A stretch of 64,000 nucleotides of DNA from Lepidodermella squamata (Eukaryota > Gastrotricha): positions 2,883,462-2,947,461 of the forward strand of contig JBLDXI010000004.1 in NCBI GenBank assembly GCA_047495785.1, written 5' to 3'. The notes under the pieces are model-generated. The model worked only from the letters and a program-made list of their open reading frames with translations. It was not told where the DNA came from and searched no databases. This document shows positions 52,951 through 64,000 of this stretch, in pieces (the stretch's first letter is position 1; every line of letters starts with the position of its first letter). A program made the translations under genes and the position numbers.

Positions 52951-53322
52951 CCGAATCTGGCGTCCTCCGGGAGACTCGAACACCCCGCACTGCAACTAAT
53001 TGGTATCCCCGTGTCACACTGCTAAGTGCCAAGCTTCAGAAATTGGTCGTTTGTCGAGAAATGCAAAGAATTACGTTGATGTCACATGAATCTGTGTATC
53101 TCCGCAAATAATCAGATTGGCATCAACTGAGTTTATATAATTTATCGAAAATCAAATATTGTTGTTTAAAACGCTTAATAAGGAACTGCGTGGTTTGGCA
53201 ATCCTGTCTCTTTTATTCCTCTGATATTTTGTTGTAGCAACTCATCACGTATCATCAGAATTATGTAAATAGGCGACATGTAGTTCAATACATAGCTAAC
53301 GGCAGCGCCAATGCCTAACCAC

Positions 53323-54065
53323 TCATTCAGCGTAGGTTTCGCATATCGCGTAAATCATCCAAGCGCCGCACGGAGAAAACTCCATCTTAGAAGCACCTGC
53401 GAGCAGGTTCCCGCATCGATCTGGATAGTACCCATATACCAATAGGTCTGGATTGTATGTGAATGCCGAACCGTCCGACCATTTGAGAACGCCGGATTCT
53501 GGACTGTGAAGGTCCAGCGCTGTGAGCCTGGGCTATTTCGGCAGCCGTTCTACCAGTTGCCAAGATGCTATCCAATTGCGAGAACCTTGCGAGCACTTTG
53601 CGGCTGCAGATGAATAATTAAAATAATTAAATTCATCTTAGAAAAATAGGTCAGCAGATACCCACATCGGTTTTCCCGGAGTGACATCACAAAAAGGTCT
53701 TGATTGAATGTGAAGTCCGAGCCGTCCGACCATTTCAGAATGCCGGATTCTGGACCAAGGCCCATCCATACAGCCTCGTATGGGGGTCCAGCGCTGGCAA
53801 CCTGTGCTATCTCGGCAGCCGTTTTACCAGTTGCCAAGATGCCACCCAGTTCCGAACACCTTGCGGCTGCAGTTGAATGATTCAAATAACCGCCGGGGTT
53901 GTCAACCATGAACACAATCCTTCGAGCGTTTTGGCATGGTTTTGGCACTGCCATTCGCCGCTGAATGTAACATTTGCGGGAAAGAGAATCTCAGTGTTGG
54001 CGTCACAGTTGAGCTCGATCGGCAAGTCACTGTCGGTAGTTCGGTAGTTCGCAGGCACCCATGGG
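53323..54065 (-). pseudogene. Tandem broken CTLD exons (P3 exon G-like), left arm
   Basis: Homologous to P3 exon G (HGCLRT, then a shifted frame, FMVDNPGGYLNHSTAAARC, WMGLGPESGILKWSDGS). After ENRCGYLLTYFSKM it jumps into a second CTLD copy (ARFSQLDSILATGRTAAEIA). That copy lacks about 25 bp around the WMGL segment, shifting frame before the conserved SDGSAFTYNPD, CGAWMIYAICE and stop. The 5' part has a small deletion and a CATGCCAAAA-type insertion. At least four frame breaks make it non-functional as it stands. No B-F exons lie upstream; the palindrome centre follows instead. Confidence 0.8.
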
Positions 54066-54136
54066 TAGGAACCTCAGAGTTGCATCAACTGAGTTGATTT
54101 GATAATGATTTTATTGCTCTCCTTCCCGGCGACTGA

Positions 54137-54182
54137 CCATGGTTTGGTTTGCCTTCCTCAAAACTCTAAAGGGTACAGACGC
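54137..54182. repeat. 46-bp palindrome spacer
   Basis: Unique bases between the arms, starting CCATGGTTTGGTTTGCC. Read on the minus strand, the spacer (GCGTCTGTACCCTTTAGAGT, then TTTGAGGAAGGCAAACC) continues the right arm exactly as the single-copy repeat at 27990..28040 does. The fold-back junction is therefore at the left edge of the spacer. Confidence 0.9.
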
Positions 54183-54253
54183 TCAGTCGCAGGGAAGGAG
54201 AGCAATAAAATCATTATCAAATCAACTCAGTTGATGCAACTCTGAGGTTCCTA

Positions 54254-54996
54254 CCCATGGGTGCCTGCGAACTACCGAACTACCGACAGTGACTTGCCGA
54301 TCGAGCTCAACTGTGACGCCAACACTGAGATTCTCTTTCCCGCAAATGTTACATTCAGCGGCGAATGGCAGTGCCAAAACCATGCCAAAACGCTCGAAGG
54401 ATTGTGTTCATGGTTGACAACCCCGGCGGTTATTTGAATCATTCAACTGCAGCCGCAAGGTGTTCGGAACTGGGTGGCATCTTGGCAACTGGTAAAACGG
54501 CTGCCGAGATAGCACAGGTTGCCAGCGCTGGACCCCCATACGAGGCTGTATGGATGGGCCTTGGTCCAGAATCCGGCATTCTGAAATGGTCGGACGGCTC
54601 GGACTTCACATTCAATCAAGACCTTTTTGTGATGTCACTCCGGGAAAACCGATGTGGGTATCTGCTGACCTATTTTTCTAAGATGAATTTAATTATTTTA
54701 ATTATTCATCTGCAGCCGCAAAGTGCTCGCAAGGTTCTCGCAATTGGATAGCATCTTGGCAACTGGTAGAACGGCTGCCGAAATAGCCCAGGCTCACAGC
54801 GCTGGACCTTCACAGTCCAGAATCCGGCGTTCTCAAATGGTCGGACGGTTCGGCATTCACATACAATCCAGACCTATTGGTATATGGGTACTATCCAGAT
54901 CGATGCGGGAACCTGCTCGCAGGTGCTTCTAAGATGGAGTTTTCTCCGTGCGGCGCTTGGATGATTTACGCGATATGCGAAACCTACGCTGAATGA
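54254..54996 (+). pseudogene. Tandem broken CTLD exons, right arm copy
   Basis: Mirror image of 53323..54065 with the same frame breaks; ends TYAE and TGA at 54994..54996. Confidence 0.8.
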
Positions 54997-55368
54997 GTGG
55001 TTAGGCATTGGCGCTGCCGTTAGCTATGTATTGAACTACATGTCGCCTATTTACATAATTCTGATGATACGTGATGAGTTGCTACAACAAAATATCAGAG
55101 GAATAAAAGAGACAGGATTGCCAAACCACGCAGTTCCTTATTAAGCGTTTTAAACAACAATATTTGATTTTCGATAAATTATATAAACTCAGTTGATGCC
55201 AATCTGATTATTTGCGGAGATACACAGATTCATGTGACATCAACGTAATTCTTTGCATTTCTCGACAAACGACCAATTTCTGAAGCTTGGCACTTAGCAG
55301 TGTGACACGGGGATACCAATTAGTTGCAGTGCGGGGTGTTCGAGTCTCCCGGAGGACGCCAGATTCGG

Positions 55369-55432
55369 GGGTTGTAAACTTCGATCCGGGGTCGAACCAG
55401 GGATCTTCAGTCTAACGCTCTCCCAACTGAAT
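55369..55432 (-). tRNA. tRNA-Phe-like relic, right arm copy
   Basis: Inverted copy of 52887..52950 with the same missing segment. Confidence 0.5.
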
Positions 55433-55788
55433 TACAAGTTCGTGAAAACAAGTTCTGCTGCACTGTTTGTTCGGAGTGCTTTGGCATAGCTGACGCAATG
55501 AAAAAAGCTTGTTTAGCTGGTTAGTACTGTTCTCGTCGCGGAAACGAGCCAATTACCATCATCTTGGGAGACTGCGACTGGATTGGAGTGAATTACACAG
55601 AGAATTGCACAGCTACGTGACGACGTTTGGTATTGGAGTATTGGAGTATTTGGGTATTGGAGACCGTCTCCTGAGCGGTCATTTTTTGACCTCGGTCTTG
55701 GCACCCCATTTCGAGATGCCAGGCAACCCTATCAACAGCGTTATCGGCGATATCACTAAGGACTCAGCAGTCTTTGCTAGCACCGGTG

Positions 55789-56382
55789 GGCCCTATTATG
55801 TATAAATAAGGCCCTAGGGAAGGCTAGTTTCGAGGAAAAAGTCACATAATAAGGCGAGGCGAAGCCGAGTCTTATTATGCGATTTTTTCGAGCAACTAGC
55901 CGTACCGTGGGCCTTATTAGACATATTACTCAAGGCGAAGCGTTCACCGTTCCCGATAAAACTGCAATTTAAATGGAAAAATGCGACATAATAGGTGATT
56001 TTCTGGTGTAAAATTCGACTTTAAAAAATCAACCTTAAAACTGTACGATGAAAACGGCATTTTTGAACGAATTTCATGCTGAAACAAGAAAGGTGATCTC
56101 GCTTCGCTCGAAGAGTTTCAAGTGCTTTTTCTCGCTTCGCTCGATGAAATCAGCGTCCCCTCGCTTTGCTCGGGCGAAAACCTTGCCCCGCCGTGAAACG
56201 CGAGCGCAGCGAGCATCACGGGGCAAGGTTTTCGCACCTTCGGTGCTCACTGTAAAAATAAAAAAATCCCCCTTGAATAAGCGGTTTCTTATTATGTTAT
56301 TATGCATAGAGAACAGAAGTACAACTGTTCTCTATGGTTATTATGTTTTTATGTGAGCTTCGGCTTCGCCTAGAGTAATATG
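55789..56382. repeat. Hairpin and foldback elements, right arm copies
   Basis: 55789..55924 mirrors the hairpin 52395..52530. 55921..56382 mirrors the foldback 51937..52398, including the GAGCGAAGCGAG words. Confidence 0.6.
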
Positions 56383-56617
56383 AACTATGCAGTTTAACGA
56401 TGGCCGCGTCCTTGCTCTTTGCGCTGCCTGCCAATGTTGCTAACGGGTTTCTCGATCAGCATTTGAATTCCATTGGGGCTATTGGGCTGCTATCACGGTA
56501 GTTTGTCGCGCCCAAGCCCAATCTGAATCGAAATGAGCTCCTTTAACTCCCAGAACCGCTGAGTTCTCAATTCTCCTGCGCGTGGGAGCCGATACTGTGA
56601 GACTCTTGTAACTCCGA

Positions 56618-57327
56618 AATCGCGAAGTAGTGGTAGACAGATTCATGTTAGATCAGTCATTATGCCTATCGACTATTGTAAATCGGCTAAAAATTCCAAT
56701 AACTCGAACTAAAACGAAATAAATCGGTTTTTTATGAGAATAAATCTAGGTATTAAAATTCCATTAATGTATTAAAATACTTCGTTATTACGCTGGGAAA
56801 TAAATTTGAAAGTTATTATTTTCAAGTGGAAAATTCAAGAAATCAACATAAATACTTATTTCTTATTCGGCTTACTGTTTATACCAGTGACCAGTGGGGC
56901 GGGGTGCTAAGCCCAAGGGTGCTGGGGTGTCGCGAAGTCCCAGCTCCGGGACTCCAACCTGAGTAAGGCTGAAATAACCACAGGGGAACCCTTTTGGTTC
57001 CTTGGGCTGAGTGTTAAAAAACTCCTCAGTTCGCGGATCCTACTTCGCACACTGCAGTTCTATCTTTTAAAAATAGAGAAATAACCGAATACCGAATCGA
57101 AACGAAATTCCACGAAGTTTCAGTTTTCCGAAAAAAAATCAAGATTTCAATCCCGATTCGATCATGCTAATGATGCTGATGAATTTGAAGAGATTTTCTG
57201 GGCGGGAAAACTGCTAAATAATGACAAATCGGGGCAATTTAGATCGGTCTATTAGTTAATCAGCAACTGAACTCTATGAACTGGCGTAATTTCCGTTGGA
57301 ATTTCAAAAAAATAACAGGACGACTCG
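56618..57327 (-). repeat. 650-bp repeat copy 2, right arm
   Basis: Mirror of 50990..51700. It carries both single-base deletions that distinguish the arms (G-run 56901..56904; GTCGCGCCC near 56505). Confidence 0.6.
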
Positions 57328-57589
57328 CAGCACGACTTGAGTGGCAGCCATAGTGGGGCGCTAATCGATTTCGATTGCAAACAGCCCTACATATGCCTCT
57401 AAACAGGGTGCTTTTATCGGGGAAGTTCAGTACCGGGTTAGATTTAATTAATAATGTTTTTTGTTTATGTGCGGTTGTTTTGAAACGAGAGATGGCACGA
57501 GCCACGAGTCTGGCCCTAAACGCGTGATTTCAGAAAAGAACTTCTCTACCCTGTCATTAATCGTTTTTATTTTTTAGATTGAAAAAGCA

Positions 57590-60500
57590 ATGAGAAGCTT
57601 TATTTCACTGATTCTCGTGATTTTGTTCACGTTTTTTGGCCAGGCATCAGGTCAAGTCTTCAAGCGATGCTTCCAAGTGACCAACAACGCTTTAATGTCG
57701 TGCCGCGATAACAACCCAACCTGTGATCCTATCAACGAGTACCAGGTATTTCTCTAGACTGTTATTCAATAAATCGATTACTGTAAATTGAGATTTTGCA
57801 TCGACATTTTTTTAATTGAAAATGGGAATTTTAATAAATTCAGGCATACGGGCGCCGTCGTTCACAAATTCAAAAAACTGAGCAATTTTCAACACAATGG
57901 TTGCCCCCTTGAAATTGCGATTTTGCAATAAATAACACAACCCAGTAGGTAATCGATGACGCTCTGCACACTGGTTACCGTTTTATCTCTCAATTAACCG
58001 TAACTGGCAATTAGCAAAAAATAAAAAAATTTGAATCGAAGTGTTTTTCAACTCATTTCTAGGGTTAAAAAAATCGCCGATTCCGAAAATCACATTTTCA
58101 ACTAAAAATTCGGCAATTTGAATTTTATGTCATTTAGGCCCAGTTTTCGACCAGTTAGACTTGAAATAAAAATCTGGAAAATTCACCAAAATGTGCGGCT
58201 CAAAAAGTTACTATGTAGACCTGTTTTCAGCGTTCTAGAATGATTTTAAAGGGTGGTGACCATTGTCTCAAATGACAAAAATGTTGTAAAAATAATTTGT
58301 GAACGACGGCGCCCGTATGGGCTCTCTTTTTACAGTTTACAGTCCACATTAGTAACACATTAGCATTAACATGTCAAGCCCGATAAAGCTGATAATAGCC
58401 GTCTGCCATGCCTGCGATTGGCATGTACAAACGGTGTTCCGATTTTTGCCCACTGGACCACGCTCAGTGGCAGACACATAAAAATATTCCTTATTAAAAC
58501 CGTTGAGAAAAGGGGTAGGGGTATAGTGTATAGTTAATCGTTCTATCAGTAACACAGTTAACAGTTAACAGTTCCATCCGTATAGTTGGCGCGATAGTGT
58601 CTTCTCGGACATGGCTGTGAAGGCGCGCTAACATTTTAGGTTGCTGCTTATAGTTGACCTGCGATTCGCATTGCCGAGGTCGACCCCGTTTGCCCCTTTT
58701 GAATTTGGTCTTATGGGTTTCATAGATTTCGCAGCTTCTTGTGGTTGTCGGCATTACAGCTCAGCTGTTGGTTGGTTGAATTTATCATATATTCTCCGGT
58801 CAATAATTTCACTTAATTTCTTGAAATTTAATTATTATATTTCCATCGGAGCTCGCGGAACCATCACGCGAGGCGCCTCTGATCTTTTTCTTAAACTAGG
58901 TTTGCCTAAATCTTTACTTTATGATATTGCTCTGTCGGTAATTGAGGACAGCAAAGCCATTGTCCAGCGGCACCTATACAGCTAGATTTACCTACTCGTT
59001 GTTTTTTTTCCTAATTCTGCTATTGTTGTAAACCAGTCATTCTTGAAAGTGGGGTCGCGACCCTTTGCGGACAATTTTAAATAGGTCGCGGAAGGTTTTT
59101 GGAGTCGTGAGCAGTGCTTTTGATTTGATTTGATTTGATTTGATTTGATTTAGACCCTATTTTCCCTGATTCAGATTTAAAATGATTGATTTACGCGGGG
59201 AAGCATTTTGATTTGATTGATTTTGATTTAGCCATGGTGATGCAATCGAAAAACGTAATACCGCGAAACCAAGATCTCTCCTCCTTTTTGATGTAATTTT
59301 GCTATGGAAAGGGACAGTTACTTCAAATTCGCGTTGTTTTAATCATTTCTTGAAACTTCCAAGCCCCCAGCTTCTTGAAAATCCCGATGTTTCGCGATTT
59401 ATTGTGATTTATGGTTGTCGATGATTTGATTTGATTGATTTAGTCCTGGAAAAGTGGGACAATGATTGATTTTGATTGATTGAAGGAGGTCCGTGATTTA
59501 AGCCGTAAATCAAATCAAATCAAATCCAAAGCTCTGGTCGTGAGGTCGCGAGGGTCGCGGCGAGAATAACTCGATTCGTTTCAAAATTCACCGTTAAAGC
59601 CCACTTTTAAAGCAATTTTAGTCCATTTTCAGACAAAATTATGGAAAAATACCGGCAGCTTAAGCTCGCAAAGGCTAATTAATGCATGGGTTTGAAGGCC
59701 ATGCCAAAATATTGCATAAATTTTAATGATTACTTTTCGCGCAAAATTTGACTTTTTGAGAGTGATGGGTCATGGGTCGCGACATTAGTTGAATAGGCCA
59801 TTAGGGGTCGCGAAAATATTTAGTCAAGAACCACTGTTGTAAACAAAAACTAGATACTCTTTCTGTGTCTTCGGGCAACAGGGGCCTATGTGCTACCTGC
59901 AGACCATTGTTTTTATAAAATAAAATGATCATTGTTGTTTCTTTAGTGGGGACCCTTGTTCGCAGATCTAAAAACTTGCCGATCAGGGGTATGAGATATT
60001 TGAATTGCCGGCCTCTTGTTGCTATTGATTATCGACATCAGAACGCTAAAATGTGCTACAAATACGGCGCTCTAACAGCGCGGTGCAATCCTGGCCTTGG
60101 CAACTGTAAATTGGTTGGCGAACCAGCTGCTGACAGGGAAATCGAGGTAAATTCACGGCTTCCCGTTCGATTGTATTCTAATGATCATTTTTGTGAATTC
60201 CAGCTTTCTTGGTACAGAAATAACACGCTAAAAGACAGCTTGGCTGCTTGTAATAACGCGAGATCTAAATTCGGGGTGAATTCATTTACGCCAATTATTC
60301 CTGCGTTGTATGTAAAGGGAGGATTTTCAGAATCAAGCTTTCAAACGATGCACGGACAACGGAGTGGCGAAAACTTGTGTCCCAGTCGGCTACACCTGCC
60401 CGGAGAGCTGGGTTAGAAAAAATAATACCGTCATATGAGTACATAGTTTTTAAATATTTTTGTTTGTTTGCTGTAGCTCGCAGGTGGCAGCACTTATACT

Positions 60501-60753
60501 AATCTTGGCCTCTGTATCTCTGGAACTACACGTGTGTTATTTATGTTAAAAGTTGGTAAATGGAATTTTTTGCATATTTTGAATTGTAACAGTTCAAGTT
60601 CCAGACAGCGAGAAACCGCATGTTAGGTGCTTCAGCTCGTCTAACGGAAGCTTCATCGACTGCCGCCTCGAGACAACTGGCTGCCAGGCTGGGGCTGAAA
60701 CTCGACAATTTTCGACTGCGACTTTCAGCAACAGAGAAAACTGCTTGAAAGGG
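57590..60753 (+). CDS. P4 copy in the right arm: exons A-F (3' part beyond window)
   Basis: Exons A 57590..57745, B 60042..60146, C 60204..60275, D 60331..60411, E 60477..60531, F 60593..60753. Lengths (156, 105, 72, 81, 55, 161 nt) and splice sites match P4 in the left arm. No coding difference was seen. The signal peptide, MCYKYGALTARC, LAACNNARSKFG, RCTDNGVAKTCVP and SEKPHVRCFSS modules are all present. The gene reads away from the palindrome centre, so the two P4 copies are divergent. The G'-to-LamG exons would lie beyond position 64000 if the palindrome continues. Whether this is a second gene or an artefact depends on whether the palindrome is real. Confidence 0.8.
59034..59836. mobile_element. 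hAT MITE, right arm copy, with nested hAT
   Basis: Mirror of 48481..49283. The nested 425-bp element is at 59112..59536. Both 8-bp duplications are retained in inverse. Confidence 0.88.
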
Positions 60754-60859
60754 GTAATGAGTAATGACCAGAGATCACGATTTCGAGATTTCGACTTAAA
60801 ATTCTACTAATTATTATTTGAAAAATTGATGTAACGCGCTACAAGAGTGCTCGAAAAGT

Positions 60860-60934
60860 GTCGTACCCGGGGATTGAACCCGGGCTGCCTTTCTGAGAAG
60901 GCACGGCTCTAACCTTTGAGCCATCATGGCCGAC
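60860..60934 (-). tRNA. tRNA-like block, right arm copy
   Basis: Inverted copy of 47383..47457. Confidence 0.5.
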
Positions 60935-61149
60935 ACACACTCCGTGTTCGCCTACGCCGTTTTAAGGGGACCGGAGGGAAGATTAGAGGTGGACTCGCTC
61001 CCTATAATTTATTATGATTAATTTCGCAAAATTTCAAAGAATTTTGACTAAACTTGGCTAAACAGCGGGCTAAAATCTACTTTTCTTTTCCTGCGTGGCC
61101 GAGCTGGGAGAGATTTCTTTCAGAAAATAATATAAAAAATACTTATCTA

Positions 61150-64000
61150 CAGTGCTCCCTCGTTAGTGGCACCCTCCTTAAAAGAACTCCCTCGTTTGTA
61201 GACCGTAATTTTGGACCCTGCTAAATAAATTGGTTGTACATTTTTAATTAAACAAAAAATAATTATTTGATAAATTAAAAACATTAAGCGTGAAAAATTA
61301 AAAAAATTAGGCGTTCCTAGAAACCGAGCGGCGCGCTGTCGTGGTTTTATGAGATCCAGTTATTTCAAGTTTAGTTCAAACGAGTTGAAACAAGGGAAGG
61401 AGGCGAAACTGGATTAATGAACAATGGTTTTTAATCCGTGTCCAAGCACACAGAAGCGAGAAAAAGACATCGAAAAGTGTGTTTTACGAAAGTGCAAAAA
61501 ATTGAAATTGAAAAAATCGCCCTGCATCTTTCCATGCAAAAGTATCGTAGGGGATAACTCATCACATAGGCCTCCGATTTTCGAATTGAAAATATATTCT
61601 TACTCGTCTCAACGAGTAGACCACGATAGGCTATTTATTTTTGAAACTTACCCTAAAACTTTTTTTCGTCAAATTGTCAAAGTTTCCGTTATTTTTTTTA
61701 ATATTTTTGGCTATGGAAACCATTCGTTTTTCATTTCATGTTATGGCTAAATATAAAAAGATCGAATGTTTGGACCTCTCGCGACAGAAATCGGGTTAAT
61801 TTCGAGTTATTAGCATGTGTTAGTTTTATTTATAGTTGGCCATCCGCCGGGCGGCGCTATAGGCTTGAGTTATTTGAATGAAAAACATTGGCTCGTCAAA
61901 AGAAGAAAAATTTAATATTAAATTATAATTTTGACGAATTTTGATTTAAATTTGATGTAAAGAGCCTAAATTTGTTGGTTCTTGAGTTTCCCAATATGTA
62001 ATGCGAAATAAGCTGCGAAATAAGTAACGCCGAGTGAAACGGCGTGTTTTGCAAATTACAATGAATCATGCAAAAAAAGATAAACAACTCTGCTTTGTAG
62101 GCAAAATTACCATAAAATTTTAAATTTCGCGCCAAAAAAACATGTGTCAAGGTCGAATTTTCAAAAAATAGCCTATCGTTATGAGAAACACGTGTTTAGG
62201 TAAACTGGAAATTATCAAGTCGTGGAAAGTCGTATTTCAATAGTTATCCCCTAATAATCGATCAAAAAAATCGATGAAATTTCGGCACACACTTTTGAGG
62301 TCTTTTTCAAAAAATTTCTGAACGCCAGATGGTGCAAAAATAATCCAGTTTCGCCTCCTTCCCTTGAGTTGAAAGATCATCAGTGCATTAAGCTGTTCTT
62401 GTGGCTTTGAAATGACTGATTATGCAACAGAGTGTGTGGATTAGCTGCCACTCAAGTCGTGCGAGTCGTCCTGCTTTTTTGGTTGAAACTCCATCAGAAA
62501 TTCATCAGGCAGTTCATAATTCATAAGATAACAATTAGTAACTCGTTTCAACATCTATAAAAATGCCTGTCTATCTTCAATCTTCTTGATTTGCAGATTT
62601 TTCTGAGATCAATTAAACATCCAGTGAATTGCCCTGATTTATCATGTTTTAGCAACTTTCCCGGCCAGTAAAGCTTTTTAAATTATCAACATGATCGAAT
62701 TAGGATTAGAAATCGTGACTTTTATCAGGAAAAATTGAAACTTCGTGGTATTTGTTAACGATTCGGTAGTTATTTCTCCATTTTTGGGAGAACCCCGCTG
62801 GAGCCGTGGGAAATGACTAGTAAAATTCAGGTTTTTCTGTTCGAAAATTAATGAATTTTCCACACTAAAGTGGTGAATTTTTTCCAGTTTTTTCAAAACT
62901 ATTTCCCAGCTGTGTTGCGTAATCAAGCGAAGAATCAAGTCCTTGTTTTCAGATTTAATTGAATGTAGATAAATAGATTTATTCTCATAATAAATCTATT
63001 TCATCGTTCGAGTTATCATTGGAATTACTGGCCGATTTTCGATAGTCTATAGGCCTGATCTACCATGAAACTGGCTGCCACTACTCTACGATTTCATTGC
63101 TCAACGCCCTGTCAATTTTCCGGGTTTTTTCACAACTGTTTATCATTCGATTTTGACTTTGAAAATCGCAACATCCCGAGGAGGGGCGGCGGGAGCTTCT
63201 GCCCGATTTTTGACCTTGCTCTGATCGTAATAGGTCAGTCGAATAAAAATCAGATCACGCCTGAGAAGATACAAATTTATTCCATTCAATCAAAACAACT
63301 ATCGAATCGTTCCCTCACGTCGGAACCACACGTCTTATGCCTTGAAATTGGCCCGTGATTGCTCAATGCCATTAATTCGATGAAATTTAAAAAGGAAAAG
63401 TCAGGTTAACCGAGAAAAAATTATCGAAAATACATTTTTCATCCTAATTGTTTCAAATTTCATATTACTCTTTAAATAATTCTACGAATTTTAGGCGAAC
63501 CATGAGTTCTGAATTGAACACTGACTTATCTTGAGAATGTTTGGCTGAATTTGCTGGTGATTAATTCAGAAGTATTCTGGTAAATCTTGACCAAGGTGAT
63601 TGATGTTTTAAGCTGTTATTTCAAATGAAATTTGTTTGCGAAATCGGACGAGCTGGGCATTTTTGAAGTAAATTGAAATAATGAGATTCCAGGTTTTTTT
63701 TATTATTCTGAGTTCGTTAACCCCAGGCAGGACTTGAAATCAGAGTAAAAAAACAAGGCCAACCAGTCTAATAAAAACCGCCCTGGCAAATAAGAATAAA
63801 AATTTGGCGACGAACTTATGACGTGTTATTGTTTCACAGCCTTCAGCGAGCGAAAATTGTAATGACACGTAATCCGTGTCCGTCTCTTTTTGCGCGTTGG
63901 CATGGCAACTGTCTTAAGACGTAGAAACGGTCTATTTTTAGCTTCTGCATTCAATTACAGCCCTCGTTATAGCTTTCCCTTGTTAAAAGACCGGGTCTGG
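61150..64000. mobile_element. pogo-like element, right arm copy (cut by window end)
   Basis: Mirror of 44317..47167, starting at the inverse of the CGAGGGAGCACTG end. It contains the hAT MITE copy (61391..62366) and the 650-bp repeat copy 1 (62440..63090). Its other terminus would lie 34 bp past the window. Confidence 0.75.

Larger units (their letters stand above)
44317..54136 (+). repeat. Left arm of a giant palindrome (about 9.82 kb)
   Basis: Every base checked is mirrored in 54183..64000. Coordinates of mirrored features sum to 108319 near the centre and 108317 beyond about 51.4 kb. The differences seen are an extra C in the C-run at 51413..51417, an extra A at 51808, and a G/T mismatch at 54128. 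The arm contains P4 exons A-F, nested transposons and the CTLD pseudogene. It probably extends further left, but its partner lies outside the window. Confidence 0.97.
54183..64000 (-). repeat. Right arm of the giant palindrome
   Basis: Reverse complement of 44317..54136 with one mismatch and two missing bases. It reaches the window edge still paired, so the true arm length is unknown. Confidence 0.97.

Noticed and set aside
54365-63358. Plus-strand ORFs identical to minus-strand ORFs at 44959..53954
   Set aside because: They are the palindrome mirror images, not extra independent genes; described once through the arms.

Overview
The window looks like AT-rich DNA from an invertebrate animal. 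Its protein-coding genes are split by many introns with GT..AG borders and carry signal peptides, C-type-lectin-like and laminin-G-like domains. The rest is crowded with eukaryotic transposons (hAT, Tc1/mariner/IS630, MULE, non-LTR LINE) and tRNA-like elements. There are no operons or ribosome binding sites. I cannot name the species or phylum from the sequence alone.

The main biological content is a family of paralogous secreted proteins, called P1 to P4 here. Each starts with a signal-peptide exon (A), followed by small cassette exons B to F. Most exons carry a core C-x(7-10)-C-x6-C. Intron phases match in every copy where I could follow them. The 5' cassette is joined to different carbohydrate-binding-type C-termini. 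P3 (28243..33765, minus, 7 exons, 372 aa) ends in a C-type-lectin-like domain (CTLD). P4 (41211..50727, minus, 13 exons, 745 aa) ends in two laminin-G/ConA-like domains. P2 (7301..16422, plus) probably ends in CTLD-like exons. P1 (2483..2873, minus) has only exons A and B visible. CTLD-like scraps lie at 6.0-6.5, 15.3-15.7 and 27.6-27.8 kb.

Region by region: 0-2.4 kb holds a foldback repeat; 2.5-4 kb holds P1 and a decayed LINE; 7.3-16.4 kb holds P2, with a 3.76-kb TIR element in one intron; 18.3-20.7 kb holds a MULE transposase gene broken by a hAT element with an 8-bp target duplication; 23.9-24.6 kb holds a two-exon C2H2 zinc-finger gene; 25-28 kb holds small hairpin repeats; 28.2-33.8 kb holds P3, with a two-ORF IS630-like transposon in an intron; 34.3-36.6 kb holds a GC-rich LINE with an intact RT ORF; 39.4-40.0 kb holds a hAT MITE; 41.2-50.7 kb holds P4.

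From about 44317 to the window end the sequence is one giant, almost perfect palindrome. Its arms are about 9.82 kb, with a 46-bp spacer at 54137..54182. I found two single-base indels and one mismatch between the arms. P4 exons A-F, a broken tandem CTLD and every nested transposon occur twice in opposite orientation. This is either a very recent inverted duplication or a fold-back sequencing, amplification or assembly artefact, and it runs off the right edge of the window.
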